DNA from: Acidobacteriota bacterium
GTDB lineage: Bacteria > Acidobacteriota > Terriglobia > Acidiferrales > UBA7541
NCBI GenBank assembly: GCA_003225295.1
Contig: QHYZ01000094.1
Location: 1 to 47,761, forward strand
Reading direction: 5' to 3'
Length of the DNA: 47,761 nucleotides
Below the pieces are notes generated by a model. The model was not told where the DNA came from. It made no database searches and saw nothing but the letters and a program-made list of their open reading frames with translations. Both the position numbers and the translations under genes were made by a program. This document shows, piece by piece, positions 44,296-47,761 of this stretch. Within the stretch, counting starts at the first letter, position 1, and each line of letters opens with the position of its first letter.

Positions 44296-45492
44296 TCACT
44301 CTCTCGGCCAGAAGGCCAGGTCAACGGGCGAGGGCACTTCGACAACCTGCCCGGTGGGTGTCAGGCCGCCGGTTGCGCGATCAATCTTGAAAACCACAAC
44401 GTTGTTCGACAACTGGTTTTCCGCCAGCAGGTATTGGCCGCTCGGATCGATGGCAAAGTTTCTCGGCTCCTTCCCGCCGGTCAAAACGTGCGCGACGAAG
44501 GTGAGCGTCCCGTTTTTGGCATCGATCGCAAAGATCGCAATGCTCTCGTGCCCGCGGTTGGACGCGTAAAGGAATTTTCCGTTGGGATGCACGGCGATTT
44601 CCGCCGCATCGTTCCGTCCCGCGAACCCCTTCGGCAGCGTGGAAATCTGCTGCACGGCACGATATGCGCCTTCGGCGTCATTGGCAAAAACCGTCACGGC
44701 GGATTGCAATTCGCCCAGCACGTACATGAATTTGCCGTCCGGGGCGAACGCCGCATGTCGCGGCCCCGCTCCGGGATTCAGCGTTGCGGATAAAGGATTG
44801 AGCGGCGGAGCCTTGGCGGTGAGCGGCGCAGCTGGCGTCAGCGATCCGCTGGTGGCATCGAACTTGAAGATCAGAACGCGATCCAGTCCTAGGTCGGCGA
44901 CATAAACGAACTGATTGTGTGCCGCGGCCTCAATCCAGTGCGCGTGCGGCGCTTCCTGCCGCTCTTTGTTCGGACCCGTGGGGCCTTGATCTTTCGCGAG
45001 CGCGGTGTGTTCTCCCAGCCGGCCATCCGCCAAAATCGGAAAAACGGCAATGGTCCCCGAACTGTAGTTGGCCACCAGAACGTACTTCCCGGTTTTGTCG
45101 AACGACAAATAACAAGGATCCTCGCCCAGCGACGGAATCTGACCGAGCAGGGTGAGCTTCCCGCTCTTCCCATCCACCGCAAAAGCGCTCACCGTGCTGG
45201 CCTTGCCTGCTTCGTTCGCGGCATACAAAAATTTGCCGCTGGGGTGCACCGCCACCCACGACGGGTCCGGGGTGGCCGCCGCAACTTCGATGGCGCTCGG
45301 CTGTCCCGTCGCGGTGTCGAAGCCGAACACGTAGATGCCCTTGCTGCTGGTCTTGGTGGTGTAGGTCCCCACGTAAGCAAGGTATTGGCCCTTCTTGGCC
45401 GCGGCCCGCTTGGGGGCCGGCGCAGAAGACAGCAGCGCCAGTGGCGCCAAAACCAAAACCAGAAATGCCAGTAATCGTGTGGTGATTTTCAT
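44296..45492 (-). CDS. Lactonase-family beta-propeller (6-phosphogluconolactonase-like)
   Basis: 398 residues. Signal helix (LLAFLVLVLAPLALLSS), then the PF10282-type seven-blade propeller: YLAYVGTYTTKTSSKGIYVF, WVAVHPSGKFLYAANEAGKA, FDKTGKYVLVANYSSGTIAV, HAHWIEAAAHNQFVYVADLG, RHAAFAPDGKFMYVLGELQS, EIAVHPNGKFLYASNRGHES and NFAIDPSGQYLLAENQLSNN. The export signal suggests a periplasmic lactonase-like enzyme rather than the cytosolic pentose-phosphate one. It follows gyrA by 47 bases on the same strand. ATG 45492 chosen over an earlier codon because it begins the signal peptide. Confidence 0.88.
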   Translation of the reverse strand: MKITTRLLAFLVLVLAPLALLSSAPAPKRAAAKKGQYLAYVGTYTTKTSSKGIYVFGFDTATGQPSAIEVAAATPDPSWVAVHPSGKFLYAANEAGKASTVSAFAVDGKSGKLTLLGQIPSLGEDPCYLSFDKTGKYVLVANYSSGTIAVFPILADGRLGEHTALAKDQGPTGPNKERQEAPHAHWIEAAAHNQFVYVADLGLDRVLIFKFDATSGSLTPAAPLTAKAPPLNPLSATLNPGAGPRHAAFAPDGKFMYVLGELQSAVTVFANDAEGAYRAVQQISTLPKGFAGRNDAAEIAVHPNGKFLYASNRGHESIAIFAIDAKNGTLTFVAHVLTGGKEPRNFAIDPSGQYLLAENQLSNNVVVFKIDRATGGLTPTGQVVEVPSPVDLAFWPRE

Positions 45493-45539
45493 AAGGACCA
45501 AGATTCTCTAGGTGCGCCCCGGCCAAGTCGCGGACGACC

Positions 45540-47759
45540 CTACTTCTTCTCCTCTTCGTTCTCTTCCTGCAGGACGGCGGCGGCGGCGACGGAATCGTCG
45601 TCATCGAGCCTCAGCAACCGCACGCCCTGCGTCGAGCGGCCGGCCTCGCGGATTTCGCTAGCGTGAACGCGAATGACTTTACCGTTGTGCGTGATGATCA
45701 TCACGTCCGATTCTTCCGTCACCTGTAGCGTGGCCACCACGTACCCGTTGCGGTCCGTGGTTTTCATGTTGACCACGCCCTTGCCGCCGCGCGAGGTGAT
45801 GCGGTACTCCGCGAGCGGCGTGCGCTTGCCAAAGCCTTTCTCGGCCACCGTCAGCATTAGCGTCACCAGCGAGTCCTTGATCTGCTCGTTCTCGAGTTCC
45901 TCAAGATTCTGTGTGCTGGTCTTGTGCTCCTTAGCGATGATGTCAAAATCCGGCTGGACCGCGTCCATACTCACGACGTAGTCGTCCTTGTCGAGATCCA
46001 TCCCGTTCACGCCGCCGGCGTTGCGGCCCATCGGTCGCACTTCCGTCTCCCGGAAGAGGATCGCCTGGCCCTCGTGGCTGGCCAGAAAAATCATTTTCTT
46101 GCCGTCGGTGAGCTTCGCGCCGATGAGCTCGTCCTTGCCGTCCAGAGTGATGGCGATGATGCCCGTCGAGCGGGGGTTGGAGAATTCCGTCAGCGTCGAC
46201 TTCTTCACCGTGCCGCTCTTGGTGGCCATAAAGACGAACTTGTCGGCTTCTTCCAGGTTGCGGGCCGCGACCAGCGCGGTAAGTTTTTCGTCTTCCTGGA
46301 ATTTTACCAGGCTGGAAATCGCCTTGCCGCGCGTCGCTGCCGCGGCCTCCGGAAGTTCGTACACCTTTAGCCAGTACACTCGGCCCTTCGACGTAAACAG
46401 CAAAATGTAGCTGTGCGCCGAAGCGATAAAGAGGTACTCGACGAAATCTTCTTCTTTCGTCTTCGCGCCGATGCGCCCCTTGCCGCCGCGCGACTGGTGC
46501 CGGTAGGTATCCGCGGCGGTGCGCTTGATGTAGCCGGCATGGCTCACGGTGATCAACATTTCCGTGTCGGCGATCAGGTCCTCGAGTTTGATTTCATCCA
46601 CTTTGTCGACGATCTGCGTGCGGCGATCATCACCATACGCTTTGTGCACTTCGCGCAGCTCGGCGGTGATGACCTGCCTAAGTTTCTTGTCGCTCGCCAG
46701 GATCTCGCGCAATTCGGCGATCAATTCGCGAATGGACTTCAATTCCTTGAGAATTTCGTCGATGGAGAGCTGCGTCAGCCGATGCAGTTGTAATTCGAGA
46801 ATGGCGTCGATCTGCGCATAACTGAGGCCCAGGGCGTTCCCGCGACCGGCCGCTTCAATTTCCGGCGCTCCCTGCGCGCGGTACTTTCGGCCGTCCAGCT
46901 TCACGCCCTCGATTTTCCTGGACTTTCCGTTTTCCGTGATGGTGACGTCCTGTTCTCCGAAATACTTGAACAGGTTTTCCTTGGCGTCCACGCGGCTGGA
47001 AGAACCGCGGATGATGCGGATCACGTTGTCCAAGTGATCCAGGGCAATCTGATAGCCCAGCAAAATGTGCTCGCGCTGTTCGGCCCTTTTCAGCTCGAAG
47101 ATGGTACGGCGGCGGATCACATCGATGCGGTGCTCGATGAACAGCTTGATCATGGGGATCAAGCCCAGCTCGCGCGGTTGCCCGCCAACGATGGAGAGCA
47201 GGATCATGCCGAAGGATTCCTGCATCTGCGTGTATTTGAAAAGATTATTCAGGATGAGCTGCGATTCTTCGCCGCGCTTCAGCTCGATGACGATGCGCAT
47301 GCCCTCGCGCGAGGATTCATCGCGCACATCGGAAATGCCTTCCAGTTTCTTCGACTGCACCAGTTCGGCAATGCGCTCGATCAGCCGCGCTTTGTTCACC
47401 TGATACGGAATTTCCGTAATAACGATGCTTTCGCGGTCCTTGCCGGAGTCTTCCATCGCGGCCTTGGCGCGCATCGTGAAGCTACCGCGGCCCGTTTTGT
47501 AAGCGGCTTCGATGCCTTCGCGGCCGGCGATGTACGCCCCGGTTGGAAAGTCCGGGCCGGGCACAATCTTCATGATTTCCTTGAGCGTCGCGTCGGGCCT
47601 CTCGATGAGCAGAATGGCGGCGTCCACGATCTCGCGCAAGTTGTGCGGCGGGATGTTGGTGGCCTTGCCCACTGCGATGCCTCTGGCGCCATTGACGAGC
47701 AAATTCGGAATGCGCGACGGCAGAACGACCGGTTCTTCGCGCGTCTGATCGAAGTTGGG
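45540..47759 (-). CDS. gyrA: DNA gyrase subunit A (5' end outside window)
   Basis: 740 codons of the C-terminal part; roughly 140-150 residues including the active-site Tyr lie outside. The frame starts at the window edge with [20 protein letters not shown] and [20 protein letters not shown], which are the usual GyrA/ParC core. The C-terminal pinwheel holds [13 protein letters not shown], a GyrA-box-like sequence, supporting gyrase rather than topoisomerase IV, and repeated blades ([60 protein letters not shown]). It ends in an acidic tail (EEENEEEKK). It relaxes or introduces supercoils with GyrB, which is not in the window. Confidence 0.95.
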   Translation of the reverse strand, partial: PNFDQTREEPVVLPSRIPNLLVNGARGIAVGKATNIPPHNLREIVDAAILLIERPDATLKEIMKIVPGPDFPTGAYIAGREGIEAAYKTGRGSFTMRAKAAMEDSGKDRESIVITEIPYQVNKARLIERIAELVQSKKLEGISDVRDESSREGMRIVIELKRGEESQLILNNLFKYTQMQESFGMILLSIVGGQPRELGLIPMIKLFIEHRIDVIRRRTIFELKRAEQREHILLGYQIALDHLDNVIRIIRGSSSRVDAKENLFKYFGEQDVTITENGKSRKIEGVKLDGRKYRAQGAPEIEAAGRGNALGLSYAQIDAILELQLHRLTQLSIDEILKELKSIRELIAELREILASDKKLRQVITAELREVHKAYGDDRRTQIVDKVDEIKLEDLIADTEMLITVSHAGYIKRTAADTYRHQSRGGKGRIGAKTKEEDFVEYLFIASAHSYILLFTSKGRVYWLKVYELPEAAAATRGKAISSLVKFQEDEKLTALVAARNLEEADKFVFMATKSGTVKKSTLTEFSNPRSTGIIAITLDGKDELIGAKLTDGKKMIFLASHEGQAILFRETEVRPMGRNAGGVNGMDLDKDDYVVSMDAVQPDFDIIAKEHKTSTQNLEELENEQIKDSLVTLMLTVAEKGFGKRTPLAEYRITSRGGKGVVNMKTTDRNGYVVATLQVTEESDVMIITHNGKVIRVHASEIREAGRSTQGVRLLRLDDDDSVAAAAVLQEENEEEKK

Positions 47760-47761
47760 GA

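Overview
The window looks like a chromosomal segment of a soil-type Acidobacteriota (high GC, very many exported proteins, a VWFA-related protein of the family found mainly in Acidobacteria, DUF-type exported proteins, beta-propellers, TonB). This assignment is inferred from gene content only. No rRNA or tRNA gene and no CRISPR array was recognised.

Layout. (1) 1-1.7 kb: an accessory end with a partial AAA/DUF4143-type ATPase and a scrambled tyrosine recombinase remnant. (2) 1.7-11.5 kb: scavenging and hypothetical genes, namely a serine beta-lactamase-like hydrolase, a TPR/HEAT pseudogene with three frameshifts, a subtilisin-like protease, a glyoxalase-like protein, an OB-like exported protein, a GH5 glycosidase, and small hypotheticals flanked by a short dispersed repeat. 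(3) 11.6-21.5 kb: the conserved replication-origin neighbourhood, rpmH-rnpA-yidD-yidC-khpB, then (after two opposite-strand genes and a CPBP protease) rsmG, three parS sites, parA, parB and a bactofilin. dnaA, mnmE and mnmG are not in the window. The opposite-strand pair is a YdjM-like membrane protein and selD. selD carries an in-frame TGA at the catalytic position, so it is itself a selenoprotein gene that ordinary gene calling truncates. (4) 21.5-32.5 kb: rhomboid-TPR protease, purD, an exported hypothetical, a frameshifted membrane gene, a PAS-PAS hybrid histidine kinase, a pentapeptide-repeat protein, and a large ACP-adenylation-acyltransferase fusion. (5) 32.5-45.5 kb: cell-envelope genes, namely a small beta-barrel, TonB, zinc-ribbon protein, LOG-family protein, VWFA protein, ABM monooxygenase, two YVTN beta-propellers next to a cytochrome-c-like protein, a large exported hypothetical, membrane proteins, and a lactonase-like propeller. 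(6) 45.5 kb to the end: the 3' three quarters of gyrA.

How the parts work together: rpmH to khpB make the ribosome protein L34, RNase P protein, and membrane-insertion machinery. ParA, ParB and parS segregate the origin, and the adjacent bactofilin may provide a polar scaffold. SelD supplies selenophosphate and needs the selenocysteine machinery for its own synthesis. The most notable observations are the selenocysteine SelD with a candidate SECIS hairpin, a candidate structured RNA at 34213-34291 with mutually exclusive helices, the ACP-ligase-acyltransferase fusion, and the inverted recombinase fragments.
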